From: Alphaproteobacteria bacterium
GTDB taxonomy: Bacteria > Pseudomonadota > Alphaproteobacteria > Micavibrionales > Micavibrionaceae
Direction: 5' to 3'
Length of the DNA stretch: 64,000 nucleotides
Assembly (NCBI GenBank): GCA_020443075.1
Contig: JAGRIU010000060.1
Coordinates: forward strand, 22,632-86,631
The notes under the pieces were generated by a model. The model made no database searches and was not told where the DNA came from. It saw only the letters and a list, made by a program, of their open reading frames with translations. Each line of letters starts with the position of its first letter. The first letter of the stretch is position 1. Shown piece after piece: positions 40,043 to 48,881 of the stretch. A program made the translations under genes and the position numbers.

Positions 40043-40960
40043 GTGCATATTTACCTGCCGATTGCCGAAATGACGATTGAGGCCGAAACGATCTTTCTGC
40101 TCAGCGCCTTTGTTGGCTTTTTATCAGGCATATTCGGCGTCGGTGGCGGCTTTCTGACGACACCGTTTCTAATTTTTACCGGCATTCCACCTGTCGTGGC
40201 GGTTGGAACACAAGCCAGCCAGCTCGTCGCCTCCAGTGTCACCGGCGCCTTGGGGCATTTTCGCCGTGGCAACGTCGATATCAAGATGGGGCTGGTAATG
40301 TTGATCGGCGGTATTTTGGGCACGCTGGTTGGGATATTTATCTTCAAAGCTCTGCAATACACCGGACAAATCGACCTAGCTGTTTCGCTGCTCTACATTA
40401 CCTTGCTGGGAATTATCGGCAGCTTGATGCTCTTCGAAAGTTTCTCGGCGTTTTTCAAGAAAAAGAAAAAAACGGTCAGTAAAGAATTTAACACCTATCG
40501 CATGTCCTCTTTTGTTCATGCGCTGCCCTATAAAATGCGTTTCCCGCGCTCAAAACTCTACATCAGTGCGTTTGTACCGGGCGGTATTGGTTTTATCAGC
40601 GGTATTTTGGCCTCCGTACTAGGGATAGGTGGCGGATTTATTCTCGTTCCGGCCATGATTTATATTTTGGGCATGCCGATTTTGCTGGTTGCGGGAACAT
40701 CCTTGTTCCAAATTATATTCACAGCCGCTTCAGCCACCATTTTGCATGCAAGCTTAAACCACACGGTCGATATCATTTTGGCGCTAGTGCTGATCGTCGG
40801 CGGCGTTATCGGAGCGCAGATCGGGGTTGTCCTAGCCCGTTTCGTCAAAGGGAATTATGCCCGGATGTTTCTATCGGTTCTCATTATGCTGGTCTGTATT
40901 CGCTTGGGAGCGGATCTCTTCATGCAGCCTACGGACTTGTTTTCAACGGTGGTGCGGTAA
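40043..40960 (+). CDS. TauE/SafE-family permease
   Basis: 305 residues from GTG 40043 with AGGGCG upstream (ATG 40070 is possible). About eight transmembrane helices in two repeats, each with the family loop (FGVGGGFLTTPFLI and LGIGGGFILVPAMI). Family members export sulfite or organosulfur anions. It starts a run of four same-strand genes. The next gene's product belongs to the Alph_Pro_TM family often found beside this permease. Confidence 0.92.
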   Translation: MHIYLPIAEMTIEAETIFLLSAFVGFLSGIFGVGGGFLTTPFLIFTGIPPVVAVGTQASQLVASSVTGALGHFRRGNVDIKMGLVMLIGGILGTLVGIFIFKALQYTGQIDLAVSLLYITLLGIIGSLMLFESFSAFFKKKKKTVSKEFNTYRMSSFVHALPYKMRFPRSKLYISAFVPGGIGFISGILASVLGIGGGFILVPAMIYILGMPILLVAGTSLFQIIFTAASATILHASLNHTVDIILALVLIVGGVIGAQIGVVLARFVKGNYARMFLSVLIMLVCIRLGADLFMQPTDLFSTVVR

Positions 40961-40961
40961 A

Positions 40962-41720
40962 ATGCTGAGAGTTTTACTGATAGGGTTGACAGTTTTTACG
41001 GTAAACGCATTCTGTGTGACAAAAGCCCAATCCGCCAACCTGCTAAATCTCGATCTGGCCGAGAATCATGTTGATATTACAACAGGCTTTATCGGAGGCT
41101 CGATTGTCATCTTCGGAACACGCAAGAGAGATGCTGACGACCTGATCGTGATCATGGAAGGTCCGCGTCATGATGTTGTTGTTCGTCAGAAAAAAAACGT
41201 TTTTGGCGCATGGGTGAACAGAGAATCCGTAACATTTTCTGATGCGCCATTATATTACGATTATGCGATCAGCTCCGAGAATGTTTTACAAACTATGGAA
41301 GCAAGAGCCAAAGAAAACTACCGCATAGGAATAGAAAATTTGTTACCTAGGCCCAAGGACAAAAAAGAGAGCCCGGACAAGGTCTTGCCATTTCAAAGAG
41401 CATTCATCCGCGAAAGGCAGAGCGGCGGGTTTTACCCTGAAGCCGGTAAGCCGGTGGCGTTTCTCGATGAAAATTTTTTCAAGGTTTTCCTGAATGTACC
41501 GGCCAATGTGCCAATCGGCGAGTATACGGTGCGAGCCCTTTTGGTCAAAAACGGCAAGGTCATAAGGGAAAAGGAAAAAACATTAAAAATCGCGCAAACC
41601 GGCTTTAGCGCTGGAGTTTACAACTTTGCGAAAGATCATGGCCTGATTTATGCCCTGATTTGTGTTTTTATCGCTTTCCTTTCCGGGTGGCTATCGAATA
41701 AAATTACAAGAAGAAACTAG
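40962..41720 (+). CDS. Alph_Pro_TM (TIGR02186) family transmembrane protein
   Basis: 252 residues from ATG 40962, one base after the permease stop; the frame is open to 40857 but only over the permease. Signal peptide near the start (LIGLTVFTVNAFCVTKAQS), a large beta-rich periplasmic domain (VDITTGFIGGSIVIFGTR, DLIVIMEGPRHDVVVRQK) and a single C-terminal membrane helix (LIYALICVFIAFLSGWLS). Members occur mainly in alphaproteobacteria next to TauE/SafE permeases; a role in the same transport is inferred. Confidence 0.88.
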   Translation: MLRVLLIGLTVFTVNAFCVTKAQSANLLNLDLAENHVDITTGFIGGSIVIFGTRKRDADDLIVIMEGPRHDVVVRQKKNVFGAWVNRESVTFSDAPLYYDYAISSENVLQTMEARAKENYRIGIENLLPRPKDKKESPDKVLPFQRAFIRERQSGGFYPEAGKPVAFLDENFFKVFLNVPANVPIGEYTVRALLVKNGKVIREKEKTLKIAQTGFSAGVYNFAKDHGLIYALICVFIAFLSGWLSNKITRRN

Positions 41721-41735
41721 ATAAAGGCAAAAACC

Positions 41736-42233
41736 ATGAATGCAGCCTCCGGCACAGGACCGTCCATGGAAGGCGCATCGTCCATTGCGGAAGATGGTGG
41801 CATCTATCTGCTGGTCGTCGATGACAGTCATGAATTTATTGAGGCCCTGAAAGCTGCCAGCGAACTGGCAGCCAGAAGCCATGCGCAAATTGCACTGCTT
41901 TATACGCTTGAGCCTATGGAATTCCAACAGTGGGGTGGTATCGAAGAACGTATGCGCGCCGAACGCCGCGAGAAAGCCGAAGACGCCATCAAAAGAGCCT
42001 CGGAAATTGTTAAAGGCATTAACGGCCAAACGCCGTCTTTCTATATAGAAGAAGGGGCGCCGCAGGATGTTTTGGTTGATATTCTCAAAAACGAGATCGG
42101 CATCAAAGCTCTGGTTTTGGGGGCGTGCCGTGCATCCAATCCGCTCATCAGCTATTTTACAGGCAAAGGACTCGCCCATTTGACCGTTCCGCTCTTTATT
42201 ATTCCCGATACCAACGCGGATGGAGAATCCTAA
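41736..42233 (+). CDS. Universal stress protein (UspA fold)
   Basis: 165 residues. YLLVVDDSHEFIEALKAA is the first strand and helix; ALVLGACRASNPLISYFTGK and LAHLTVPLFII form the C-terminal half. The ATP-binding G-x2-G-x9-G(S/T) pattern appears altered, so ATP binding is uncertain. It sits between the Alph_Pro_TM gene and the Nfu gene, an order seen in other alphaproteobacteria. Confidence 0.87.
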   Translation: MNAASGTGPSMEGASSIAEDGGIYLLVVDDSHEFIEALKAASELAARSHAQIALLYTLEPMEFQQWGGIEERMRAERREKAEDAIKRASEIVKGINGQTPSFYIEEGAPQDVLVDILKNEIGIKALVLGACRASNPLISYFTGKGLAHLTVPLFIIPDTNADGES

Positions 42234-42247
42234 AAACAAGGCCCGAT

Positions 42248-42805
42248 ATGTTCATCCAGACCGAAGCCACGCCGAACCCGGCGACCGTTAAATTCTTGCC
42301 CGGCCAGACGATTCTGGAGCGCGGCACGGCCGAGTTTAAAAACGAAGCGGAAACGGCTGATGCGCCCTTGGCTCGCAGGCTTTTCACGCTTCAGGGCGTA
42401 TGCGGCGTGTTTTTCGGACCCGATTTCGTGTCTGTAACAAAGCGTGATGATACCGACTGGAGCATGCTAAAGCCGATGGTTCTTGGCGTTTTGATGGAAC
42501 ATCTGTCTACCGGCCAGCCCATCATCAACGCATCTGCAAAAACCACTCAGGATGATAATGAGCAAGACGATGAAATCACGGCCCAGATCAAAGAGCTTCT
42601 GGACACACGCGTAAGACCTATGGTGATGAATGACGGTGGGGATATAGAGTTCGAAAGCTTCGAAGACGGGATCGTTTACCTCCGTATGCGCGGGGCATGC
42701 TCCGGCTGCCCGAGCTCGACGGCCACCTTGAAAATGGGCATCGAAAACATGCTGAAACATTTTATTCCTGAAGTTCAGGAAGTTCGTCCGTCTCCGGAGT
42801 ATTAA
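42248..42805 (+). CDS. Nfu-type iron-sulfur cluster carrier
   Basis: 185 residues from ATG 42248 (MFIQTEATPNPATVKFLPGQ); the frame upstream overlaps the stress protein. The N-terminal Nfu domain (residues 1-90) is followed by the NifU C-terminal domain with MNDGGDIEFESF and the cluster-binding GACSGCPSST (CxxC). Delivers [4Fe-4S] clusters to target proteins. Its last 44 bases overlap the 3' end of the convergent NodB-like gene. Confidence 0.93.
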   Translation: MFIQTEATPNPATVKFLPGQTILERGTAEFKNEAETADAPLARRLFTLQGVCGVFFGPDFVSVTKRDDTDWSMLKPMVLGVLMEHLSTGQPIINASAKTTQDDNEQDDEITAQIKELLDTRVRPMVMNDGGDIEFESFEDGIVYLRMRGACSGCPSSTATLKMGIENMLKHFIPEVQEVRPSPEY

Positions 42806-43889
42806 ACCCGGAATCATCCTGAATATCCACCGGAAGATCAGCCGTATAAAACAACCGCCCCAACCAGCGCCATCGCGCTTCTCCATCTTCATTAGCCGGT
42901 CCGCGCATTGTACAGTTTAAACGCGCCCGCCCTGTGAAAGAAGTTTGTCCGCGGATTTCTATGCGCGTCCCCAACCGCTCTATGACGGGCTTATCTTGAC
43001 CCGAGACAAAGCATGACGGTGGATCGCCCTGCGCGGCCAAAGCCTGCGGCAAAGTAAAGCCGACACTTAAAACACCGTCAGACAAGAAGGAGGAGGGCGG
43101 CTCAAAATCCTCCACGGGTAAGGGCAGGGCTTGTGTAATCATACGAAAACGCTCAGCGTGGGCGAAAGGCGCGCTCAGGCTAAAACGCGGCAGTTCAAAA
43201 ACATCCTGCCCACCATAAGCGGCCCCCGATTGCAGCCCAACGGCCGCCGTAAAACCTTGCTGACGAACCAGGTCTTTCATCACCGGAGAAAACTCTCCGA
43301 ACGGATAGGAGAAATACAAGGCCTCCTTGCCGAAGACTTCACGGTAACGCTGACGGGCTTTGTTGATAACGCGGAGAAGCTCTGGCCTGGTTTTCTCGCC
43401 GCTATGCTCATACGCCGAAGGCAAAACCCCGAACGTCACAAGCGGTGAACGCGAGAGCGCCTTGAGCTGTGCCCAGCTTGCAAAGCCGGGCGAGGATTGA
43501 TCGAGAGGATCGCTGGCATAAAAGACAGTGAAAGGAATCCCCTTTTCAAGCAATAAAGGCGCAGCATCTTCAATCGCCGAGCGGTAGGCCCCTTCAAACG
43601 TAATCACCAGTGTTTTAAGCGGTAGCGGGTCGCCGCTTTCAAACGCTTCTAAAAGGGCGGGAAGGGAGATCACGTGATAACCGCCGGCCTCTATATCGTG
43701 GATATGCTCTAAAAACTGCTCTAGCCCGAGCGTGCTCTCGGGATAGGCTTCCTCGTCAATCCGGTGATAGGCGAGGATAACCGCGCTATGTGCATCCTCG
43801 GGAAGCGGGGCAGGGTTGGCAGCCATAGACACTCGCGGTGCCAAAGTGCCCAAAAGAAACAGAAAGAAAACGTGAAGCGCAAAGCGCAT
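42762..43889 (-). CDS. Exported NodB-fold polysaccharide deacetylase-like protein with degenerate active site
   Basis: 375 residues, signal peptide ending near VSMAA. The NodB-type domain is seen in AVILAYHRIDEEAYP, LVITFEGAYRSA and FSYPFGEFS. The metal-binding TFDD motif reads TFEG, so the catalytic aspartates are replaced, and the HxxxH position reads SAYEH. This suggests loss of deacetylase activity and a binding or regulatory role, unless chemistry is unusual. A C-terminal beta domain (about 270-350) follows. Antisense overlap of 44 bases with the Nfu gene. Confidence 0.82.
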   Translation of the reverse strand: MRFALHVFFLFLLGTLAPRVSMAANPAPLPEDAHSAVILAYHRIDEEAYPESTLGLEQFLEHIHDIEAGGYHVISLPALLEAFESGDPLPLKTLVITFEGAYRSAIEDAAPLLLEKGIPFTVFYASDPLDQSSPGFASWAQLKALSRSPLVTFGVLPSAYEHSGEKTRPELLRVINKARQRYREVFGKEALYFSYPFGEFSPVMKDLVRQQGFTAAVGLQSGAAYGGQDVFELPRFSLSAPFAHAERFRMITQALPLPVEDFEPPSSFLSDGVLSVGFTLPQALAAQGDPPSCFVSGQDKPVIERLGTRIEIRGQTSFTGRARLNCTMRGPANEDGEARWRWLGRLFYTADLPVDIQDDSGFNTPETDELPELQE

Positions 43890-43961
43890 AAAAACCCGCC
43901 CGTAAAATCAAATATAAACAAAGTTGTACTTCATGGAGTGAATTGTGTACAAGCTTTGCGT

Positions 43962-44663
43962 ATGAATAAACCGCAAAATATTCTTGTGATGGACACCTCA
44001 ATGAGCGCCTGCTGCGTCGGATTTATGGGCGCCGAAGGGCAGACGGTTGCCGCGGTTGAACGCATGGCACACGGGCAGGCTGAAAGGCTGCTGCCGATGA
44101 TCGTAGATGTTCTGGGTAAGGCCGGAAAAGACTTCAAAGACATCGATGTGATCATTACAACCCTAGGGCCAGGGGCCTTTACGGGGCTACGCTTGGGCCT
44201 GTCCGCAGCCAAGGCGCTAGGCTTGAGTCTAAGCCGCCCTGTATACGGACTGACCAGCTTGCAGGCTCTGGCCTTGACGGCTGCTGACAAAGCCGCACCG
44301 GAAGGGGATTTTACCGTTCTGGTCGATACCCGCCGCGAAGAATACTACGCCCAGAATTTCGATCAAAACGCACGACCAAAAGATACAGAGCGACTATGCA
44401 GAGCGCAGAATCTTTCGGAGATTCTACCCGAAAATCCCTACCTGACAGGCGATGCCGTCCCTCGCTTTGTGGCAGAAAAGGCGGAGGAAAACATGAAAAT
44501 AAACCATATTCCTGCCGATTTGATAGAGCCCGTAAGTGTTATCAAAGCTTTTCAGGATGAAAAAACACAGCCTCTTTTTACACAAGATATAGCCCCGCTT
44601 TATTTGCGCGGCGCCGACACCAGCACTTCGAAAAAAAAATACAGGAATCTGGCCACTCAATAA
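43962..44663 (+). CDS. tsaB: TsaB, tRNA threonylcarbamoyladenosine synthesis protein
   Basis: 233 residues from ATG 43962. ASKHA-fold partner of TsaD in making t6A37 in ANN-decoding tRNAs. The family motif is LGPGAFTGLRLGLSAAKALG; the start ILVMDTSMSACCVGF is the first strand. The usual neighbour rimI is missing; mucR follows directly. Confidence 0.92.
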   Translation: MNKPQNILVMDTSMSACCVGFMGAEGQTVAAVERMAHGQAERLLPMIVDVLGKAGKDFKDIDVIITTLGPGAFTGLRLGLSAAKALGLSLSRPVYGLTSLQALALTAADKAAPEGDFTVLVDTRREEYYAQNFDQNARPKDTERLCRAQNLSEILPENPYLTGDAVPRFVAEKAEENMKINHIPADLIEPVSVIKAFQDEKTQPLFTQDIAPLYLRGADTSTSKKKYRNLATQ

Positions 44664-44731
44664 CGCACGGCCAGCGAATATCCTTATGATTATTTTGCGA
44701 CGAAGGTTGTTTTTTCTGGAAAAAGATTCAA

Positions 44732-44770
44732 CTTATGTTTTAGTGTCACCTCAGTGAGCTAAAACATAAG
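44732..44770 (+). promoter_or_regulatory. Twelve-bp inverted repeat in the mucR leader
   Basis: CTTATGTTTTAG (44732-44743) and CTAAAACATAAG (44759-44770) are perfect arms around a 15-base centre that itself holds TCAC-CTCA-GTGA. Without a following T-run it is unlikely to terminate tsaB. It lies 24 bases before the mucR ATG and could be the autoregulatory operator known for Ros/MucR proteins, or an RNA hairpin. Confidence 0.6.
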
Positions 44771-44793
44771 AGATCGGTAGAGGAGTCTAAACT

Positions 44794-45207
44794 ATGGTAG
44801 AAAACGACGAGCATGGTCCAAGCCATGAGGAAGTTCTCGGGCTGACGACGGAGATCGTCTCGGCCTATGTATCCAATAACACAATGACGCCTGACAGTGT
44901 TTCCGCGTTCATCCAGCAAATTTATAAAACATTACGTGAGATGGATGAAACAGCAGTGAAAAGCGCCGATCGCCCACAGCCGGCTGTCCCTGTTAAAAAA
45001 TCAGTCACGCCGGATCATATTATTTGTCTGGAAGACGGTAAAAAGCTCAAGATGCTCAAGCGTCACTTGAAGGCAGCCTACGGAATGAGCCCTGAAGAAT
45101 ACCGCGAGCGCTGGGACTTGCCAGCCGACTACCCGATGGTTGCGCCTAACTACGCACAGCGCCGCAGCAAGCTGGCCAAGGATATCGGGCTGGGCACGCG
45201 CCGTTAA
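44794..45207 (+). CDS. mucR: Ros/MucR-family transcriptional regulator
   Basis: 137 residues. Zinc-finger DNA-binding protein that in rhizobia and Brucella controls exopolysaccharide, motility and cell-cycle genes, often by silencing AT-rich DNA. Marks: DHIICLEDGKKLKMLKRHL (zinc-finger core), AAYGMSPEEYRERWDLP and DYPMVAPNYAQRRSKLAK. The N-terminal half carries the oligomerisation region (EVLGLTTEIVSAYVSNN). It has a likely operator or hairpin immediately upstream. Confidence 0.95.
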   Translation: MVENDEHGPSHEEVLGLTTEIVSAYVSNNTMTPDSVSAFIQQIYKTLREMDETAVKSADRPQPAVPVKKSVTPDHIICLEDGKKLKMLKRHLKAAYGMSPEEYRERWDLPADYPMVAPNYAQRRSKLAKDIGLGTRR

Positions 45208-45217
45208 AGCTGTTTTT

Positions 45218-46033
45218 TTAGCTGCCCAATTCCGCGCCGCGTCGCGCAGCGGCTTCAATCGCCGCATCAAAGAGCGCCTGTAACTCCCCGTTCATCAGAA
45301 CCTCGAGCGCGGCCTGAGTCGTGCCGCCGGGGCTGGTGACATTTTCCCGCAAAGTCGCCGTCTCAGTGTCGCGCGCAGCCTCTAAAAGCCCGGCTGAGCC
45401 GATGATCGTCTGTCGTGCCAGAGTCATAGCCAGCGCCTCATCCAATCCGGCTTTGATACCGGCCTGCGCCAAAACCTCAACCAACAGGAAAACGTAAGCG
45501 GGCCCGCTACCTGAAACGGCCGTCACAGCATTTAAAAGCGCCTCGTCCTGAACCCATTCCAATCGCCCCGAAGCTTCTAAAAGTTGAGAGGCTAGCGCTT
45601 TTTGTGCCGTAGTAACATGCGCATTGGCCACCGCCACACTCATGCCCTTGCCGATCGTTGCAGGCAGGTTGGGCATGGTGCGGATAACGGCGGAAGCCTC
45701 GCCAAGATAAGAGGTAAACTGCGACAGGCTTTGCCCGGCCGCGATTGAGAGCACCAGTGCTTTCGGATTGAGATCACCCTTCAGGCTCTCGCACACATCT
45801 TTCATGACTTGTGGCTTCACCGCCAGAACAACCAGATCGGCATGCTTCAAAGCACTTTGCGCTTCTTCGAGGTCACGGTAATGCCGCAGGCTCTCGAAAG
45901 GAATATCATGAGGCTCGACGACCGAAAAGTCAGCCTCTAAAGACGAGATCCCCAGCCAGCTCTCCAGCAAGGCACCGCCCATCTTGCCGCACCCGACCAA
46001 AACCACGGACAAAGCCTCTTGATGGCCTGCCAT
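45218..46033 (-). CDS. proC: Pyrroline-5-carboxylate reductase
   Basis: 271 residues. Last step of proline synthesis, NAD(P)H-dependent. N-terminal Rossmann motif VVLVGCGKMGGALLESW; LSIAAGQSLSQF and RTMPNLPATIGKGMS; C-terminal signature AVSGSGPAYVFLLVEVLAQAG and NVTSPGGTTQAALEVL. Third gene of the ubiK-ybjN-proC run. Confidence 0.96.
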   Translation of the reverse strand: MAGHQEALSVVLVGCGKMGGALLESWLGISSLEADFSVVEPHDIPFESLRHYRDLEEAQSALKHADLVVLAVKPQVMKDVCESLKGDLNPKALVLSIAAGQSLSQFTSYLGEASAVIRTMPNLPATIGKGMSVAVANAHVTTAQKALASQLLEASGRLEWVQDEALLNAVTAVSGSGPAYVFLLVEVLAQAGIKAGLDEALAMTLARQTIIGSAGLLEAARDTETATLRENVTSPGGTTQAALEVLMNGELQALFDAAIEAAARRGAELGS

Positions 46034-46036
46034 ATC

Positions 46037-46546
46037 TTAGGATTCCCCGGCCGTTTCCATGAGCGCCAGCGCCATATGCTGGACATCCACATCATTGGCG
46101 CTACTGGCCAGCAGGTGGAACGCCGGATAAGAGCGCTCGCACTGGGCCATCGAAACATCGATCATATCTTCGATCATCGCATGCAAAGGGCCGCCGGATA
46201 ACCCGCGCAGCAGACTGGCGTGCCGGAAAGTAGGCGAAGGGGCACTCGCCGCGATTTCAAAATGCCCCATCCACAAGCCCTGATTGATCCGTGCCAGCGC
46301 TTCATGGGCACTTTTAAGATTATGCGGAGCGATTTCAAGATCGTAGCGGCAGTAAAATTGTAGCGTCGCCCGCGCATCTTGCCAAACGAGATACAGAAAA
46401 TAACGCCCTTGCCGTCCATTAACCTCGACGCTGAGTTCATCTTCACTTAACCGCTCGAACGTCCAGTCATGGGCATTTAAAACATCTTCGATGCTGTCGA
46501 TGGGATTATGCTCGTGATCTGTAATTTCAATCGTTTGCTGCAACAT
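46037..46546 (-). CDS. YbjN-domain protein
   Basis: 169 residues. The YbjN fold is recognisable from DWTFERLSEDELSVEVNGR and YFLYLVWQDARATLQFYCRY. The C-terminal half is helical, with ALARINQGLWMGHFEI. Role unclear; YbjN proteins may act as type III chaperone-like or sensory factors. It precedes proC by three bases, as in other alphaproteobacteria. Confidence 0.85.
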   Translation of the reverse strand: MLQQTIEITDHEHNPIDSIEDVLNAHDWTFERLSEDELSVEVNGRQGRYFLYLVWQDARATLQFYCRYDLEIAPHNLKSAHEALARINQGLWMGHFEIAASAPSPTFRHASLLRGLSGGPLHAMIEDMIDVSMAQCERSYPAFHLLASSANDVDVQHMALALMETAGES

Positions 46547-46567
46547 TCGGAATCCCTGTTTTAAAGT

Positions 46568-46819
46568 CTATTTGCTTGTTTTCTTCGCCTTGGCCGCCAA
46601 AGCCTCTTCCAAAGCCTCTATGCGCTTGTTTTGGGCTTCAACAAGGGCCTTCAGGCGTTCGAAGTCCTCGCGCGGCACAAGATCCAGACGCTCGGCCATT
46701 TCATCAACGCGCGATTTGATATCCTCGCGGATACTGCTGCCCAGACCGCTGAAAACACCCGCCGCACCGCCGGCTACGCGGGCGATGTCATCCAGAATTT
46801 TATCTTTGTTCTCAAGCAT
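46568..46819 (-). CDS. ubiK: UbiK/YqiC-type accessory factor (BMFP domain)
   Basis: 83 residues. Helical N-terminus (ILDDIARVAGGAAGVF, an amphipathic or membrane-inserting helix) and a C-terminal coiled coil (REDFERLKALVEAQNKRIEA) end in a Lys-rich tail. UbiK assists aerobic ubiquinone synthesis by linking the Ubi complex to lipid; the family also includes membrane-fusogenic BMFP proteins. First gene of a run with ybjN and proC. Confidence 0.88.
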   Translation of the reverse strand: MLENKDKILDDIARVAGGAAGVFSGLGSSIREDIKSRVDEMAERLDLVPREDFERLKALVEAQNKRIEALEEALAAKAKKTSK

Positions 46820-46867
46820 AGCGGCCCCGAACAGTGTGTAAGTTTGATGGTGAAAATCTGAGTATCA

Positions 46868-46913
46868 CGTGCATAAAGCCAAAGGCAATAGCTTTCGATT
46901 TTTTTTATGCACG
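46868..46913. repeat. Ten-bp inverted repeat between ubiK and lgt
   Basis: CGTGCATAAA (46868-46877) and TTTATGCACG (46904-46913) face each other across 26 bases in the divergent ubiK/lgt region. Could be a shared operator; no promoter boxes are clear. Confidence 0.4.
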
Positions 46914-46969
46914 CGCCTGTGGAAGAATGATGGTTGACTTAAGAGAACGCCCGCGCAAAAGTAGCGCCC

Positions 46970-47797
46970 ATGATGTGGGCATTTCCTGATATTGATCCCG
47001 TGGCTTTTTCCATCGGTCCGTTTCCCATTCGCTGGTATGCGCTGGCTTATTTGGCCGGTTTCCTGTTGGGCTGGCGCTATTGTATGCATCTGGCCGGGCT
47101 GGATAAGGACACACGTCCGAAGCCCGAAGATATTGACGACTTTCTGCCGTGGGCGATCGCCGGTGTTATTCTGGGCGGGCGCTTGGGCTATATTCTGTTT
47201 TATAACGCATCCTTTTACGCGCAATACCCGCTGGAATTGATCAAGCTCTGGCATGGCGGTATGTCCTTTCACGGCGGTGCGTTAGGCGTGATCCTGAGTA
47301 TGCTGATCTATAGCTGGCGTCATAAAATTTCGCGCCTCAGACTTGCCGATATGGTCTGCGCCACCGTGCCCATCGGCCTGTTTTTCGGGCGCCTCGCCAA
47401 TTTCATTAACGGTGAATTGTTCGGACGCATAACTGAAAGCCCTTGGGGTATGGTCTTTCCACGCGGCGGCCCGCTCCCGCGCCACCCCAGCCAGCTTTAT
47501 GAAGCCGCGCTCGAGGGGTTCGTACTGTTCATTATCCTGTTCATCCTGATCCGCATCAGGGCTGTGCGCGAGCGCCCCGGCATCGTCAGCGGGGCATTTC
47601 TGGCCTTGTACGGCGGTTTTCGGGCGTTGATCGAATTTGTCCGCGAACCCGACACGCAGATCGGCCTGATCGGCAACATGATCTCCATGGGACAAATCCT
47701 CAGCCTGCCAATGATTGCCGTAGGATTAGGGTTGATTGTCTATGCGTTAAGCCAAAAAAGAAATCCATTAGATCAAAATGCCCCTCAATCCTCTTGA
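46970..47797 (+). CDS. lgt: Lgt, prolipoprotein diacylglyceryl transferase
   Basis: 275 residues, about seven membrane helices. Attaches diacylglycerol to the lipobox Cys of lipoproteins. Marks: GPFPIRWYALAYLAGFLLGW, GGRLGYILFYN, MSFHGGALGV (essential His), the Lgt signature GRLANFINGELFGR, and LPRHPSQLYEA. Overlaps the next gene by 20 bases. Confidence 0.97.
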   Translation: MMWAFPDIDPVAFSIGPFPIRWYALAYLAGFLLGWRYCMHLAGLDKDTRPKPEDIDDFLPWAIAGVILGGRLGYILFYNASFYAQYPLELIKLWHGGMSFHGGALGVILSMLIYSWRHKISRLRLADMVCATVPIGLFFGRLANFINGELFGRITESPWGMVFPRGGPLPRHPSQLYEAALEGFVLFIILFILIRIRAVRERPGIVSGAFLALYGGFRALIEFVREPDTQIGLIGNMISMGQILSLPMIAVGLGLIVYALSQKRNPLDQNAPQSS

Positions 47798-48881
47798 AAA
47801 AATTATAAAAAAAGAGGCCCTATCCGGTAATGGATTAACGTTGGCGCGCTTTATGGATCTGGCGCTCGCGCATCCTAAGCATGGCTATTACATGAAAAAA
47901 GACCCGCTCGGCCGGGCAGGGGATTTCATCACCGCACCGGAAGTCTCCCAGCTTTTTGGGGAGATTCTGGGCGTGTGGGCGGCCGATCTATGGATGAAAA
48001 TGGGCGCACCCGAATGCTTTACGCTTCTCGAATGTGGTCCGGGCCGCGGCACATTAATGAGTGACCTGTCGCGCGCCACCAAAAATATCAAAGGTTTCCA
48101 CGAGGCTGCGCAAATTCACTTGCTAGAAATCAGCCCTGTATTAAAAAACAAGCAGGCCGAAACCCTGAGAGGGTATAACCCGCGATGGCATAACAGCCTC
48201 GAAACGCTGCCCGAAGGCCAGCCCATAATCGTCATTGCCAATGAATTCCTCGATGCGCTTCCTGTCCATCAATTACAAAAAGATAGCCAAGGGGATTGGC
48301 GTGAAGTGAATGTGATTTGGGATGACAAAAATGGCTTTGAATACGCTTTAAAAGAAGCCGATAAAAACCTGATAAACAACCTCCCTTTTCACATTCAAAA
48401 CGCATCGCCGGGCAGAGTGTTTGAAATCGCGCCCGTGCGGTCGCGGTTTGTTGAAAATCTGGGCGCGCTCTTGCAAAAAAACACCGGCGGCGTGCTATTT
48501 ATAGATTACGGTCATACACGATCGGGGGTGGGCGATACATTTCAAGCGCTAAAAAATAACGCCTACGCCAACCCCTTGGAACATATTGGCGAGGCGGATT
48601 TAACCTCGCACGTTGATTTTGAAGCGCTTGTCCATGCGGCACAAGGCATGGATTTAAACGTTTGCGGCCCCATAGGGCAGGGTACCTTCCTGCGCAATCT
48701 GGGCATTAATCTGCGCGCGCGGATGCTGTTGCAAAGCGCGGATGCGCAGCAAGCCGAAATGCTGGAAAAAGGTTTGCATCGCCTTATTTATTCACGTCAA
48801 ATGGGGGAGCTATTTAAAGTCCTCTACATAGGGAGCACCCATGAACCAGACGGCCAAAACCAGCCCGCAGGATTTGTCTGA
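47778..48881 (+). CDS. MidA/NDUFAF7-type SAM-dependent methyltransferase
   Basis: 367 residues. LLECGPGRGTLMSDLSRA is the SAM site; KDPLGRAGDFITAPEVSQLFG and VIANEFLDALPVHQL are signatures of the DUF185/MidA family. The mitochondrial relative NDUFAF7 dimethylates an arginine of complex I subunit NDUFS2. Target here is inferred. Overlaps lgt (20 bases) and pgeF (41 bases), so the three genes form a tightly coupled operon. Confidence 0.93.
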   Translation: MPLNPLEKIIKKEALSGNGLTLARFMDLALAHPKHGYYMKKDPLGRAGDFITAPEVSQLFGEILGVWAADLWMKMGAPECFTLLECGPGRGTLMSDLSRATKNIKGFHEAAQIHLLEISPVLKNKQAETLRGYNPRWHNSLETLPEGQPIIVIANEFLDALPVHQLQKDSQGDWREVNVIWDDKNGFEYALKEADKNLINNLPFHIQNASPGRVFEIAPVRSRFVENLGALLQKNTGGVLFIDYGHTRSGVGDTFQALKNNAYANPLEHIGEADLTSHVDFEALVHAAQGMDLNVCGPIGQGTFLRNLGINLRARMLLQSADAQQAEMLEKGLHRLIYSRQMGELFKVLYIGSTHEPDGQNQPAGFV

